In this document: piece by piece, positions 1-11,401 of the stretch
Position numbering within the stretch: position 1 is the first letter of the stretch
Layout of the letters: every line of letters starts with the position of its first letter
Position numbers and translations under genes: made by a program
The notes under the pieces: generated by a model
Told to the model about the DNA's origin: nothing
The model's input: only the letters and a program-made list of their open reading frames with translations
Database searches by the model: none
Assembly: GCA_018340805.1 (NCBI GenBank)
Contig: JACMZG010001913.1
Location: 8,574,115 to 8,638,114, forward strand
Length of the DNA stretch: 64,000 nt
Direction: 5' to 3'
From: Microvelia longipes
Taxonomy: Eukaryota; Arthropoda; Insecta; Hemiptera; Veliidae

Positions 1-424
1 GTCACATTTTTAGGCCTGGTTCTTGACTTATGGTCTTTTCAGTTTATTATTATTTATTATATTTATTATTATTATTATTATTATATATAACTTTATGGTA
101 TTATTATAATATTATCAATTTTTCCTTTACTTTTGTAATTTGTTAATTTTCAATTTAACTATGTTGACACTGACATAAAACATTCAAACATTTATATTTT
201 CCACTTTTCAATTTTTGTCATTTTTATTAGACTAAGAGCTCAGGATCCTGGCGAAGCTCTTCTCAATTTATTTTGCAATAAAATTTTTTATAAGGACTTA
301 AAGTCTTCATTAATAAATTGATATTAATATTTGTAATAGTCCCAAAAACAGCCCTAAAAAATATTTATAAATGTTCTTTTCTTCATCAGGGCCCATTAAT
401 ATAAACCTTTTCATATTTCTTATC
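1..424. other. AT-rich non-coding DNA with a short (TTA)n tract
   Basis: The first ~90 bases hold an imperfect TTA/ATT microsatellite. The rest is AT-rich sequence with no ORF, RNA gene or repeat that I recognise. Confidence 0.5.
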
Positions 425-426
425 TA

Positions 427-705
427 ATACTTGAGAGGCCTGAAATCAGTTTAGAGTGGAGCACTTCTAGGGTAGTAAATCTTGCCTCTCCAAGAGGAGT
501 TGAGGTTATAATTAATTTCAATTGTTTGGAGCTTCCACGATTAGGATTTTGTGTGTGATTTGATATTTAACATTCTAACATATTATTATACTGTATTTTT
601 TTTTGTTCTGTTTAATTTGATGATAATGTATAATCGAATGTGGTCAGTGTTACCTTTTTCGATGCTATTAAAATTCCTTGGGGCCTCTAGTAATATATCT
701 CTATG
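427..705 (+). mobile_element. Family M hAT-like MITE, old 5'-truncated copy (M1)
   Basis: The segment starts with the internal M sequence around 'gagaggcctgaaatc'. It ends with the M terminus 'cctctagtaatatatctctatg', written here as cctctagtaat + atatctctatg. The middle (gaggttataat, ttggagcttcc, gtggtcagtgttacc) follows the complete copy at 19,874-20,190 in order, but is diverged and lacks the first ~40 bp. No target duplication is visible because the 5' end is missing. Confidence 0.65.
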
Positions 706-1345
706 TTTTCTATACTTTTTCTTTTAACTATGGAGCTCTGAATCTGAGTTAGTTTAAATGTATTCTTAGAAGAAGACAAATCCCTTTTAAAAACTTCCAG
801 AGCAGCAGTAAAACACATCGGAAGAATTTTCCCTCGGATATTGCTATGCATCTAACCCCAGAATCAATAGCGCTAAATTAGAATGAATATTTCAAAAAAC
901 ATTGCGAACCAGAGATGAGAATAATGAACTTTTGTGATTTCTATACCCTGTCAGACGATGTCATCTGTCATGTCAATGGAATGCTGAATTTGCCTCAGTC
1001 GGAGGAATTTCCCCATCTAGGCTACATCACTCACTCTCTGACGGCTTATAAATTAGCTGCTTAAAAAAGTATGAATGCATAATATGTAGAAGAAACTATT
1101 TCAGGTTTGAAGAAAATTGATGCTTCGAGGGAAATTCTAAAGAGAATATTTAAATGGGATATTATTTCTCTTTGATTTCTTTTGGTATGAAAACAAAAAT
1201 TATTCTGGGGCGGTAGTCAACGAGCTGGGAGAATTTACTTTCAAGTAATTTCTTTCATGGTGCGCATCATCCAATTCTTGCTCAGGTTTAGTGTTTATGC
1301 TTAATTTTTGGAGCAGTTGCTCTTGCTTGGAAATTTGTCTTTTGT
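706..1345. other. No recognised feature
   Basis: This is moderately AT-rich DNA with no long ORF on either strand apart from shadows, and no repeat shared with the rest of the window that I can see. Confidence 0.4.
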
Positions 1346-1407
1346 ACTTTTCCTCATTTATACCCGGAGATATATTGGAAAGTTGTGTTTGCAAAATAAT
1401 ACGAAAC

Positions 1408-1749
1408 CGGGATTTATCACCTTTATTTACCTTTTCAACTCTTTTATCTCTGCTCAACGGTAATATTTCTATTTATTCATTTTTAATTTATTTATTTATT
1501 AAATTTTTTTGCATTTATTTTTATTTATTTATATTTTATTTATCGCTCCATTTCTGTAATTTATCTGGTTTCTTTGGAATATTTTTGTAATCTTTTATGT
1601 ATAGTTTGTTTTGACATTTTTTTGTCTTATTTGTTTAATAGGCACTGATGATGACCTCTTGTTAGGTCGAAAGCGCTCTGCTTTACGTTTAATAAAAATC
1701 TATAATTGTGGAGAGACTTTTCATTCTTTCGTTCTATCGGGATTTATCA
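1408..1749 (+). mobile_element. Short retroelement-like insertion with 12-bp target duplication
   Basis: The 12-mer cgggatttatca lies at 1,408-1,419 and again at 1,738-1,749, bracketing 318 bp that are absent from other G copies. The insert is T-rich and carries a hammerhead-like core near its 3' end (1,640-1,683), followed by about 55 bp resembling the matching segment near 53,000 on the minus strand. A hammerhead near the terminus plus a 12-bp duplication suits a 5'-truncated Penelope-like or other non-autonomous retroelement. The family assignment is inference. Confidence 0.7.
1640..1683 (+). ncRNA. Hammerhead ribozyme-like motif H1 (type I, palindromic helix III)
   Basis: All conserved hammerhead blocks occur in order. 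The 5' helix I strand is aggca, followed by CTGATGA (1,645-1,651). Helix II is gacct/aggtc with a 6-nt loop. GAAA (1,669-1,672) is followed by the self-complementary helix III gcgc, the cleavage dinucleotide TC (1,677-1,678), and the 3' helix I strand tgctt, which pairs with aggca over 5 bp with one wobble. One extra T sits between CTGATGA and helix II. A helix III this short would need pairing between two copies, as described for Penelope-like element hammerheads. Activity is untested. Confidence 0.6.
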
Positions 1750-2440
1750 GTTTCAGGTGTTTTTAAGACCTCCTGAGTGGTTTTCGCAAAGTTGTCTGTG
1801 TATTAGTGTGTGCGTATGTGTGTGTTATCATCGTACCTCCTAGTTTATTCATGCTAGGAAGTTGAAACTTTGTACAAAAATTATTCTACTGCTGTAGTTG
1901 TGCTGTTCGGAAAATAATTTTTTATGACGTCATTAACCTGCAATAATGACTCAGCAAAAGTTAAAAAATAATTATACGCGAAAAAATTATTTGGCACTCA
2001 TGTAGTCATGTTTAAGAGTAACATATGTGCCAAGTTTCACTTCATTATCAGCATTAGTTCAATTTTTATCGATTGACTTGTGAAGGTTTTTAATAAAAAA
2101 TCGGAAATCATTTGACTGGATTGAAATTTGGTACAAGTATCAACCTTTACGTTATACATAACTACACCAATTTTCATTTTAATGCGACAAGTATATCTAT
2201 GGTTTTTGTTGAATCATAGAAGCTAAGCACCATTGAGCGTGGTCATTGTTTTATAGGTGACTAATGAGCATCAAACGGATGTATTTAGGATCTTAGGACG
2301 AGCGAAGCGAGCTCGAAGACGTGTTGCAGTATAAATTTGGCGAATTGTATATTCTGAGGACGAGCGAAGCAAGTCCGAAGTAGGGAGGACGAGCATAGCG
2401 AATCCGATGTTATGAGGAAAAGTTCCAAGGTATACCATAG

Positions 2441-3190
2441 TTCTTGGCCAAAAAAAGCATGAAAAGCTCCCAGAGGGAAATGTTTTTAAATTTAGGGTCT
2501 TTAAAGCCCCAATTTATTTTACCTTGCTTTTAAGGATCCTATACCGTAGTCTAGGGCCCTAGCATACTTGATCAGGGCTCTAGGTATTTATATGTTTTAA
2601 GTAATTTAAAATTTTGCTTTTTTTGGGCCCTAGACGCTTAAGGGCTCTATACGAAGATTAAACCCCATTGATCTGGGGTCTAATTTATTAAAATAAGCTT
2701 GTTGTAATCATTATTAAACTCTTGTTAAAAGTGGACTCCTCTACTTGAGAAGCTATATGGGACACCTCTCCCTTTGGGCCCCTTAAAATGTAAGTTCAGG
2801 CCCTTTTTAGTCAAACCCTCCTCGGGTCTTTTGACTCAATCCGCCACTGTTAGTATTTGTTACGCAGCAAACTAACTATCTTAAAATTGATAAGGTAGAA
2901 CTTTTTATACCTAAAAGAATATTAATAGCAACCAAATTTTCCAATGTTTTCCTATGCTAACAGTATAGTTTTTTCTTAATATCATTTTTTACATTTTCCT
3001 CTCATGGCAAAGAACCCTTTGAATGGTTTATCCTGTGAAAAATATATTTCTGAGCATTGAGAAGGAAAAAGAACAAATATATTTTTAATGTGTTTGATAT
3101 GCCCTTGTGAATAGCTTTTTTGTGTTGTTACTTTTTTCTGCTTTTTGTTACTTCGAGAAATTTTTGAGATAAATTTGATCACTATCTTTC
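2441..3190. other. Non-coding, possible decayed transposon fragment
   Basis: Between 2,500 and 2,850 there are several gggccc-type clusters (gggccctag, ggggtct, gggcccctt). The stretch ends in 'caatccgccactg', which looks like a transposon end, but I found no inverted partner. The remainder is AT-rich with no recognised feature. Confidence 0.3.
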
Positions 3191-3360
3191 ATTTTATTTT
3201 TATATTATATAATATATTAAGGAGTATATATATATATAATAACCTCGTGGGAATATTATATATAATGAAAGCCTCTCTTCGTCGTTGGAAGAACTTAATC
3301 ATTCGAAACGTTACTTTTTATTGTAAGTTTTTCTAAAATATTTCTTTATATCCTTATAAA

Positions 3361-3504
3361 TTAATATATATATATATATATATTACACACAACCACCACA
3401 CAACACACACAATAAATATAATATAATATATATTTATATATAAAATATATATATAATATATAATATATATATATTTATATATACTAAATTATAAAATATA
3501 TATT

Positions 3505-3537
<33 letters not shown>

Positions 3538-3591
3538 ATTTTAATATATAATATATATATATATATTAAATATATATATATATATACAAAT

Positions 3592-3631
<40 letters not shown>

Positions 3632-3636
3632 ATATA
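3361..3636. repeat. (TA)n-rich microsatellite
   Basis: The tract is long and impure TA/TATAA, with one short CACA stretch. It directly abuts the left terminus of element P, consistent with insertion at a TA target. Confidence 0.9.
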
Positions 3637-3638
3637 TA

Positions 3639-4818
3639 CAGGGTGGTCCCCGGATGGGGTTGCCATATGTGTAAATGACAAAAAATTTCATTTTCGACAA
3701 AAAGTCACTCTTGTAAAAAGCTCCTGCAATGCTTTAAACTTAAGAATTATCATATTTTTTATTTTTTTATTTTAAAGGGTGGACTCAATAACTCAATTTA
3801 AAAAGGCGAAGAGTAAAGTAGGTTTATTGTTTAGTTTTTCGACAAACAGTACCTTTACATAAATGTTTTGTTTTGTTTTTAAATGAAGATTTATCATATT
3901 AGGAAAAATATCCAGTAAACTGCCACAATAATCACAATTTTGAAACTGCATCAAGAGTAAGTTAGGCTATTTTTCATTTTCGACACAACTGTCACTCTTC
4001 ATAAATAATCCGCTTGGCTTAATTAGGAATACCACAATTAAAAAAAAAATGATGTAAAATGTATTAATAATTTTTAACTTTTATAATTGCATAAAGAATC
4101 AGAAGTGTTAAAATATGATTTTCAAATAAAATGTCACTCTTTAATAAAATGTTATATTTCCCATTCAAAAACTAATTATTAGCCAATTAAAAAGTTAAAT
4201 TATGAAATATTCGGTTTTGTTCCCCCGATTAAGTTGCCTAACGTGAATGAAAAAAAAATTCATTTTGAGACTAAAAGCATCTTTAATAAAAATTTTTGCG
4301 TTTTTTAAAGAAGATTTATCATATTACAAAATTCAGACTAATGTAAATTCACACTAATATCACAATTTTCCTAATATTGCATCAAGAGGTAAAGTAGGCT
4401 TATTTTTATTTCTCGACAAGAAGTCACTTTTCAATATTTGTTACACTATTCAAGACCTTTAAAACGATGTAATCATTATCCCAGATTGAACAACTTGTTA
4501 TTTTTTCCAAAATTTGGTGTGGGTAAATTGAAATAATTTTGAAAAATAATTATTTGATTTTTTAGGAAACTTGTCTTCAGGAAACAATTAAACCATTTAA
4601 TAAAGAATACTTTTTCGAAAAGTCAAATAAGCCTACTTTACTCTTCGTTCCATTTTAAAAGATTGCAGTTTGAAGTCCACCCTTAAAAATAAAAAAAATA
4701 TAAAATATGATAAATCTTAGCATAAAGACATGCAGAGCTTTTATCAAAGAGTGCTTTTTGTCGAAATGAAATTTTTGTTCATTTACATCGTATTAGGCGA
4801 ACCCATCCGGACACCCTG
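3639..4818. mobile_element. Inverted-repeat DNA element P (~1.18 kb MITE-like)
   Basis: The left end is cagggtggtccccggatgg and the right end reads ccatccggacaccctg, its reverse complement with small changes. The inverted arms extend about 200 bp: left 3,639-3,845, right 4,612-4,818. Both contain a tcgacaaaaagt-type segment and a gaagagtaaagtagg segment. The interior (about 3,940, 4,080 and 4,390) holds more copies of the same module, so P is built largely of subterminal repeats. TA flanks both ends. No coding capacity is seen, so it would be non-autonomous. Confidence 0.75.
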
Positions 4819-4824
4819 TATCAT

Positions 4825-7097
4825 ATACAAGGGTGTTCCAGCTAGAAGGACAAGACTTTTGCTTCGGAACTATGAACAGCCTAGCAGGAGCGGTTTCGGC
4901 GTTGGATTCAATGTACATAGATGAGGCAGACGAGAAAAATCCGTTTTATGGCGCGCTTCGCGCCTGTCAATAAGTGATGTTAATGCTAACTTTTTTAATT
5001 TATAGTTAGGTATAGGAACTTTTTTTTGTCTTTAAAAGAATGAAAAATAAGGAAGAATTAGTGAATGACCGCATCAAAACGGACAATTTTAACACCGAGC
5101 TTTGATGAAAAAACACTTTTTTAAATTAGTTCACTTCGCGCCATTTGAAATGATGTTGCATTTAAATAAAATTTATTAGGAACATTTTTAAACTGAAACA
5201 TTGCTTTAAGTAAAGAATAATCAAAAAGCTTTAATTCCAACCCTCATTTTTTAGGTGTAATTATAGTCGTTAACATACAAAAAACAAAAAAAAATAATGG
5301 GTTTTTTCTAAATACCTATGAAAAGAAGATAGGGGAGCTATAGTTTTATGGTTTGTAACAGTTACGCCATACATAAAAAAGCAACAAAATGAGTCCAATT
5401 TAACAAATTCGCTTCACAATTTCAAAAAAGTTATTACTAATAAATCTCTTAAAATTGCCAAAAATGGAATATTTTTTATAGTTACCACCCTAATGTGATA
5501 TTTAATGAACTGCAACGTCAGCATACCTGGATCTTTTATGCAGCTTGTATAAGGATTCCCCGAGACGCCTAAAAACAACTTATTTCTGTTCATGTGGTTG
5601 TGAAGAAATTACGATATCGTGATTTTTGTCAATCGTAGAATAGATTAGAGGTACTGCAAAAACCAAGGTAAAATCTATCATAACGTAATAAAAAATTGAT
5701 TTTGATGATAAACACTTGTTCTAGGGGAAAGGACCAAAGTAAATAGCAAATCAACACAACTAGACGTAAAGTGATATTTTACTGCTTGCGGAATTGGTTA
5801 TTAACGACAATAAAACCAGCAAAACTTATGTCCGGAGCTAAAATTTGCATTATTTATATATTTACCTTTAGTTCGCATTATTAAAGAGTCGATTTTTTTT
5901 GTATGAAATAATTTTATTAACTTAGTTTAAAAGAAATAAAACACAAGATTGATAAATAATTATTCATCTTACAAAATTAAAGGTAAAATAATAATGGGGC
6001 CCTGCGGCTCAATTAGGTGCCAATATGGTCACCTGGACTTGACCCCACTCGATGTTTAAATAGCAATCACACAACTAAGACTGTAAAGTGATAAATCATG
6101 CGCGGAAATTGTAAAAAATAATTGGAAAAACTTTTTTTAACCAAAATTTACCGCAGCAATGAAATATCACTTTACAGTCTATGTTTGTGTGATTTGCTAT
6201 TTATTGGTCCTTTACCCCTAGAAACGAAGTAGTTAATCATCAAATCAATTTTTCATTAAACGTTTAAGAAGCGATTTTACATGTTTTTGCAAAGTACCTC
6301 TAATCTGCATTCTACTGATGACAAAAACACCATTAATCGTAATTTCCTTCACACCAATGAACCAAAATAATGTTTTTAGGCGTCTGGACTCCTATACAAG
6401 CCAAATAAAGATCACAAGGTAGATGACGTTGCAGTTTCATTAAAATCAAACAATAGGGTGGTAAACTAAAAAATATATTCCCATTTTTTGGTAATTTAAG
6501 AGATTTAATTAGTAATAACTTTGAAATTCGTGAAGCGAAATTTGTTAAAATGGACCCATTGTTGCTTTTTTATGTTGGCTAACTGTACAAACCATAAAAC
6601 CATAGCTTCCCTATCTACTTTTGTCATGGTATCATTAGAAAAACCATCTTTTTTGTTGTTTATTTACGACTATTTTACAACCTAAAACTGAGGTTGGAAA
6701 AACTTGATATTCTTTTAATTAAAGCAATGTATCAGTTAAAAATATCCCATATAATGAATTTTATTTAAATGCAACATCATTCAAAAGGGCGCCGAAGTGA
6801 ACTAAATTAAAAAAAAGTGTTTTTTCATCAAAGCTCGGTTAAAATTGTTCCATTTTGAATGCGTCTGTCACTAATCTCCTTATTTTTTCATGTCTTTAAG
6901 AACAAAAAGTTCCCTATACCTAACTAAATTAAAAAAGTTAGCATTAAACCATCTCTATGAACAGGCGCGAAGCGCGCCACGAAACGGATTTTCTCGTCTG
7001 CTCACTAATTACATTGAATCCAACGCCGAACAAACCGCATCCTTCTAGCGTCATAGTTCCGAGAAAAAGGTCTTGTCCAATAGCTGACCACCCTGTA
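4825..7097. mobile_element. Foldback element F (~2.27 kb, arms ~0.96 kb)
   Basis: The left end atacaagggtgttccagcta matches the reverse complement of the right end (tagctgaccaccctgtat). Colinear inverted similarity runs through almost the whole element: ggacaagac / gtcttgtcc, the gcgcgcttcgcgcc / ggcgcgaagcgcgcc block (4,951 and 6,964), 'gttgcagtt'-type blocks near 5,510 and 6,425, and gatttgctat-type blocks near 5,740 and 6,200. Arms are roughly 4,825-5,800 and 6,140-7,097. The ~340-bp spacer carries an extra partial copy of the arm tip (6,056-6,104) and a 5S-like fragment. F shares its terminal CAGGGTG with P, so both may use the same transposase. Confidence 0.8.
6024..6060 (-). repeat. Shrunken 5S-rRNA-like fragment in the F spacer
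   Basis: The segments ggtcacc, tggactt and gaccccactcgatg occur in the same order as in the 5S-like part of G5 (24,891-24,940), where they read ggtcaccca, ccaagcact and gaccccactcgatg. Several bases are deleted. The 14-base block at the end is identical in both. Confidence 0.5.
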
Positions 7098-7099
7098 TA

Positions 7100-7165
7100 A
7101 TAAATATATATAATAATATATATATATATAATATATATTATAAATAATATAATAATAATATATTC
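7100..7165. repeat. (TA)n-rich microsatellite
   Basis: TA/TAATA-rich tract directly right of F. Together with the tract left of P it brackets the P-F pair. Confidence 0.85.
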
Positions 7166-7454
7166 AAAGTTAAAGTAGATTGTTTACAAAAATCTTATAC
7201 CTCTACAAAATATTATTTCATTTGGAAGAATCTGTCGTAAATTTGCTTGTGTTGTTTTTTTTCCAGTAAGTTCTGTTGTTCTCTTAATTCTTTAACATAT
7301 TTATTCTTGACTTTCCATAGATTTATATTTTATTTAATTGACATATACTTAACTAGTTTTCTTTGTTTCTAGGTGCTAGAACTATTTGAAAGCTGTGCTT
7401 CATCTAATATTAAGGTAAATAATAATTATTATTATCCATAAACTCATTTTCATA

Positions 7455-7670
7455 TCTAGTTGTGGCATCCGGAAAATATTTTCTTATGACGTCATTAACG
7501 AGAAATGACTCGGGGCAAATTCAAAAATTTATTGAACGTATATAAATATTTCGAAATTTGGCGCGGTTGTAGTCCTATATATGAACATCATTTGTGCCAA
7601 GTTTCATTTCATTATCAGTATCGGTTTAATTTTATGAAATGACTTTTATATTTTTTTAAAAAATTGTATA
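7455..7670 (+). mobile_element. Family G internal fragment (G14)
   Basis: It contains tatgacgtcattaacg, then ttggcgcggttgtagtc, then tgccaagtttcatttcatta, in the order seen in G1 and G8. Both ends of the family are missing. Its right side runs directly into the 22-bp minisatellite. Confidence 0.6.
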
Positions 7671-7694
7671 AATTCATAAAATAATAATTTAAAT

Positions 7695-8790
7695 TGATTG
7701 GAAATGTAGTATATCCATTTTTATAGCAAATAAGTACACTGATTCGTTCATATAACAACTCTGTTTTGTTCAAAAATAAAAGTACAACTGATTCGTTCAT
7801 ATATAACAACACTTTTCGTTCAATAAAAACACTATGTTTTGTTCAAATAATACAATAAATAACAGTTTGGGTCCAAATAATTGCACTGAAAAATTGTTCA
7901 TATAACAACACTGTTTTGTTCAAATAAGGTACACATGATTCGTTCCAATAACAACAACTGTTTTAATTCACTAAATAAGTACATGACGTTCCATATAACA
8001 ACACATTTTTCGTATAGCAAATAAAATACAACTGTTTTGGTTCAAATTAAGTACACAACAGTTTGGTCCAAAATAAGTGCAAACTGAATTTGTTCATATA
8101 ACAACACTGTTTTGGATTTTCCAAATAAGTACAACTGATTCGTTCATATAACAACTCTGTTATTATAATTTCAAAATAAGTACAACTGATTTGTTCATAA
8201 ACAACACTGTTGTTCAAATAAGTTTACAAAACAGTTATCGGTCAAATAAAGTGCACTGTTTCCTCAAAAGAAAACACTATTTTAAGAGGAGTTCAAAAAA
8301 GAATACACTGTATTTTCGTTCAAATAAGTGCACTGCTTTATTCAGATAAGTACACTGATTTGTTCATATAACAACACTGTTTCGTTCAAATAAGTACACT
8401 GATTCGTTCATATAACAACACTTTTTCATTCATATAACAACACTGTTTCGTTCAAATAAGTGCTCTGTTTCCTTCAAAGAAATACACTGTTTTGTTCAAA
8501 AAAGTACACTGTTTCGTTCAAATAAGTGCTCTGATTTCATCAAAGAAATACACTGTTTTGTTCAAAAAAGTAAACTGTTTCGTTCAAATAAGTGCACTGT
8601 TTCCTTCAATGAAATACACTGTATTGTTTAAAAAAGTACACTGTTTCGCTCAAATAAGTGCACTGTTTCCTTCAAAGAAATACACTGTTTTGTTCAAAAA
8701 AGTACACTGTTTCGTTCAAATAAGTGCACTGTTTCCTTCAAAGAAATACACTGTTTTGTTCAAAAGAGTACACTGTTTCTTTCAAAAAAG
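7695..8790 (+). repeat. Minisatellite, 22-bp monomer organised as a 66-bp higher-order unit
   Basis: From about 8,340 the array is regular. Three 22-bp monomers (ttcaaataagtgcactgttt + cc, ttcaaagaaatacactgttt + tg, ttcaaaaaagtacactgttt + cg) alternate, giving a 66-bp unit. The left half (7,700-8,330) alternates gattcgttcatataacaac with aaataagtacact and has many 1-2-bp indels. Because 66 is divisible by 3, the array keeps a frame open over 8,492-8,830; that is not evidence of a gene. Confidence 0.9.
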
Positions 8791-9114
8791 AAAAGTATAT
8801 CTACGAGTTGTGTTTTCTGAGGTACAATGAGTATTCAACTACATATGTGCCTAGTGCATTTATCTAAATTAAATGTTATACTTGCAATACTGTTTACTCC
8901 TGTGCGTTTAAATTTTAAAGGTAATGAAGCTTCTTCTATGACTGGTTTTATATTTTTTATTTTATAAAAAAACACTATTCTGAACTAACCTTTAAATAAC
9001 TAATTTAATAGATGATTTTAAAAATATAATCATCATTAAATTATTAAAATTTATCATTAAGTATCGTAATGATAATTTATTACCTAATAATCATTAGTAA
9101 TACTAATACATTTC

Positions 9115-9710
9115 AGGCTTAATTGGAAGTGCATATCAGCCTTTATCATTTCTGTAATAAAAATGCATGTCAGCCTTTATTCTATCTGTAATAGAAGTGC
9201 ATATCAGTCTTTATACTTTTGGTAATAAAATTTATGTCAGCCCTTATTCTTTCATTAATAAGAGTGCATATAAGTTTTATACTTTCTGTAATAAAATTGC
9301 ATGTCAGCCTTTATTCTTTCTATAATAAGAGTGCATATCAGCCTTTATCATTTCTGTAATAAAATTGCATGTCAGCCTTTATTCTTTCTTTAATTGGAGT
9401 GCATATCAGTCTTTATACTTACTGTAATAAAATTGCATGTCAGCCTTTATAATTCCTGTAATAAAATTCCATGACAGCCTTTATTCTTTCTTTAGTAGGA
9501 ATGCATATCAGTCTTTATACTTTCTGTAATAAAATTGCATGTCTGCCTTTATTCTTTCTGTAATAAGAGTGCATATCAGCCTTTATAATTTCTGTAATAA
9601 AATTGCATGTCAGCCTTTCTTCTTTCTTTAATTGAAGTGCATATCAGTCTTTATTCTTTCTGCAATAGAAGTGCATGTTAGCCTTTATTTTATTTCTAAT
9701 AAAAGTTGCA
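9115..9710 (+). repeat. Minisatellite, ~34-bp monomer in alternating pairs
   Basis: About 17 copies of a monomer reading roughly tgtaataaaattgcatgtca + gcctttattctttc. Every second copy tends to read 'agagtgcatatcag' instead of 'aaattgcatgtcag', so a ~68-bp higher-order unit is present. Confidence 0.9.
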
Positions 9711-10470
9711 AGGCACCTATAATAGAATTAAAAGTTAAACGATACCTACCCAGAATGCGAATCTGGTTTGTCCTTGGTATAATCAGTCTTGAATTTGGCT
9801 ACATTCTATACAAAGCTGTACCGTATTTCAGCCGGGTTTAATATCAAATAACTATTTAACCCGTAATTATCAAACGGGTTACATATCAAATGACCTATAG
9901 GTATTTCATTGCCGCATGGTAAGCGGTATGTTAAGGACTCCATATTGTTTAAGTATTTAATTAAAATGACGTAGATTAAATTACTTTTGTCTGTTAATAA
10001 TGAGGTTTCCCGTAATCCTGTCATGTTATGTTAATTTCTCAATTGCGGTTTATCTATATGTGATTTAAATTAGATATGGAATATCTAATAACCAGACATC
10101 GCTTAACACAATTACTGACATTTTGTGGTGTAATCAATTTTATCGATAAGTATTACTGAACATAAAGTTACCATTAGGAAGTAAATCCCACAACGAATAA
10201 AACAAAGTTTAGAAGTTTATAAACCAAGTGGATTTATGAATTCATTGCTCTTCTATGGAAAGTCGGTGAGTAGGAGTGAGTGTGTGCAATTTTAAAGTAT
10301 CATTAATGAGCCTGTAAATGTGTAACCACATAATGCTATGAAAATCATCAAAATTTAGTATCCTTCCTGTTGAAACTTAAGGAACATGGATGGTCTTATA
10401 ACTGGACATTGCCCTCTTTACAGACAACCAAACTCTTATGGAAATCTCTCAAAACCCTCACACACACACA
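9711..10470. other. No recognised feature
   Basis: AT-rich sequence between the 34-bp minisatellite and the TA tract at 10,476. It ends in a short CACA run near 10,460. No ORF of note and no family match seen. Confidence 0.4.
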
Positions 10471-10475
10471 CAAAT

Positions 10476-10516
10476 ATTATATATATATATAATATATATA
10501 TATATATTATATATAT

Positions 10517-10555
<39 letters not shown>

Positions 10556-10564
10556 TATATATTT
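10476..10564. repeat. (TA)n microsatellite
   Basis: Imperfect TA/TATAT tract after a short (CA)n run. Confidence 0.9.
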
Positions 10565-10577
10565 CTAAGCACGCTGT

Positions 10578-10804
10578 CGTTCGAACGGATTAGATTAGAT
10601 TAGATTACCATTTATTAAATCTTAAAAATACAAACAATATAAAATAAAAATAATAATTTCACACTTTGTAAGATTTAAATCAGCCTGGGCTGTGGTAGTG
10701 GAGTCGCATATTATATTATTACTTATATTCTAATATAAAGTTATATTTAATTAAGTTATATTCTATATAAGTTCCGTTCTATATTAATCCGTTCGAACAG
10801 ATTA
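10578..10804 (-). mobile_element. LINE-type 3' tail fragment with ~15-bp target duplication
   Basis: On the minus strand the insert ends with 'aataaatggta' followed by repeated atcta units, a microsatellite-like 3' tail typical of non-LTR retrotransposons. The flanks cgttcgaacggatta (10,578-10,592) and cgttcgaacagatta (10,790-10,804) match at 14 of 15 positions, as expected for a target-site duplication. Only about 200 bp are present and no protein is encoded, so this is a strongly 5'-truncated copy or a SINE sharing the tail. Confidence 0.6.
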
Positions 10805-10929
10805 ATATTTTTTAATCAAACTTAGAAAGGACACGAACACTATTGAAAACCAGGTTTTTGTGACGTCATTATCCTGTTGTGCTGATTGAGCAAAATGTTC
10901 ACAAAAGTTTAAATTCTGAGTTAATACTT

Positions 10930-11300
10930 TTTGCCGAGATAATGGTCCCTATCTATGATTTTGGGGGGGGGGGATTGAATGAAGCCAGTCCAAAGTCGAT
11001 ACAACCGCTCTAAGTGACCAAAAAGGTGAAAAAAACCTTGAGAAATTACCGAAAACCAAAATTACGGTCGTTAAAAATTAAATTTTGAGTAGGGTGTCGT
11101 TTGCAATGTTTTTTGGGGCGCTAAATCGATTACCCATTGTTTGAAGCCACGACCACTTAAAGTGACCAAAAAGTCGAAAAAACGGTAGTCAATATTCGAA
11201 AACCTATAATACGGCCTGTAAACTACATATTTCAAATAGAGATTCGTTTACGATGTTTATTTGGCATGTTAGTTAATTGAAAATGGTCCGGAGTCGATAA
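10930..11300. repeat. Diverged tandem repeat (two to three units of ~150-170 bp)
   Basis: Blocks of the type 'agtgaccaaaaaggtgaaaaaa' (seen at ~11,016 and, changed, at ~11,162), 'gtcgtttgcaatgtttttt' / 'ttcgtttacgatgttta' and 'ccagtccaaagtcgata' / 'tggtccggagtcgata' recur in order. Similarity is weak, so unit borders are approximate. Confidence 0.45.
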
Positions 11301-11401
11301 CAGCATACAAAGTACTTAAAACTAGGGTACCTGGGTTCATTTCCTAGTGAGGAAGATAATTTTTTATCGTTTCATTCACGTTAATGAAACGGATACATTT
11401 A

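Larger units (their letters stand above)
1346..2440 (+). mobile_element. Family G repeat with 5S-like segment, copy G1, split by an insertion
   Basis: G1 begins with 'acttttcctcatttatacc' and ends with 'gatgttatgaggaaaagtt', which are the two ends of family G. It is interrupted between 1,420 and 1,737 by a hammerhead-bearing element; the G sequence resumes exactly after the second copy of the target duplication. Further on it has a GT-rich stretch, a 'gacgtcat' site near 1,926, a 5S-rRNA-like segment at 2,220-2,263, and two copies of the gagcgaagc motif at 2,300-2,370. Confidence 0.75.

Noticed and set aside
8492..8830. 112-codon open frame with a 22-residue repeat
   Set aside because: It is the 66-bp minisatellite read in frame. 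The repeat length being a multiple of three keeps the frame open, and the frame stops where indels begin.
10950..10985. G-quadruplex at the g-run near 10,964
   Set aside because: It is a single run of G without the further runs needed, and it is probably a homopolymer of uncertain length.
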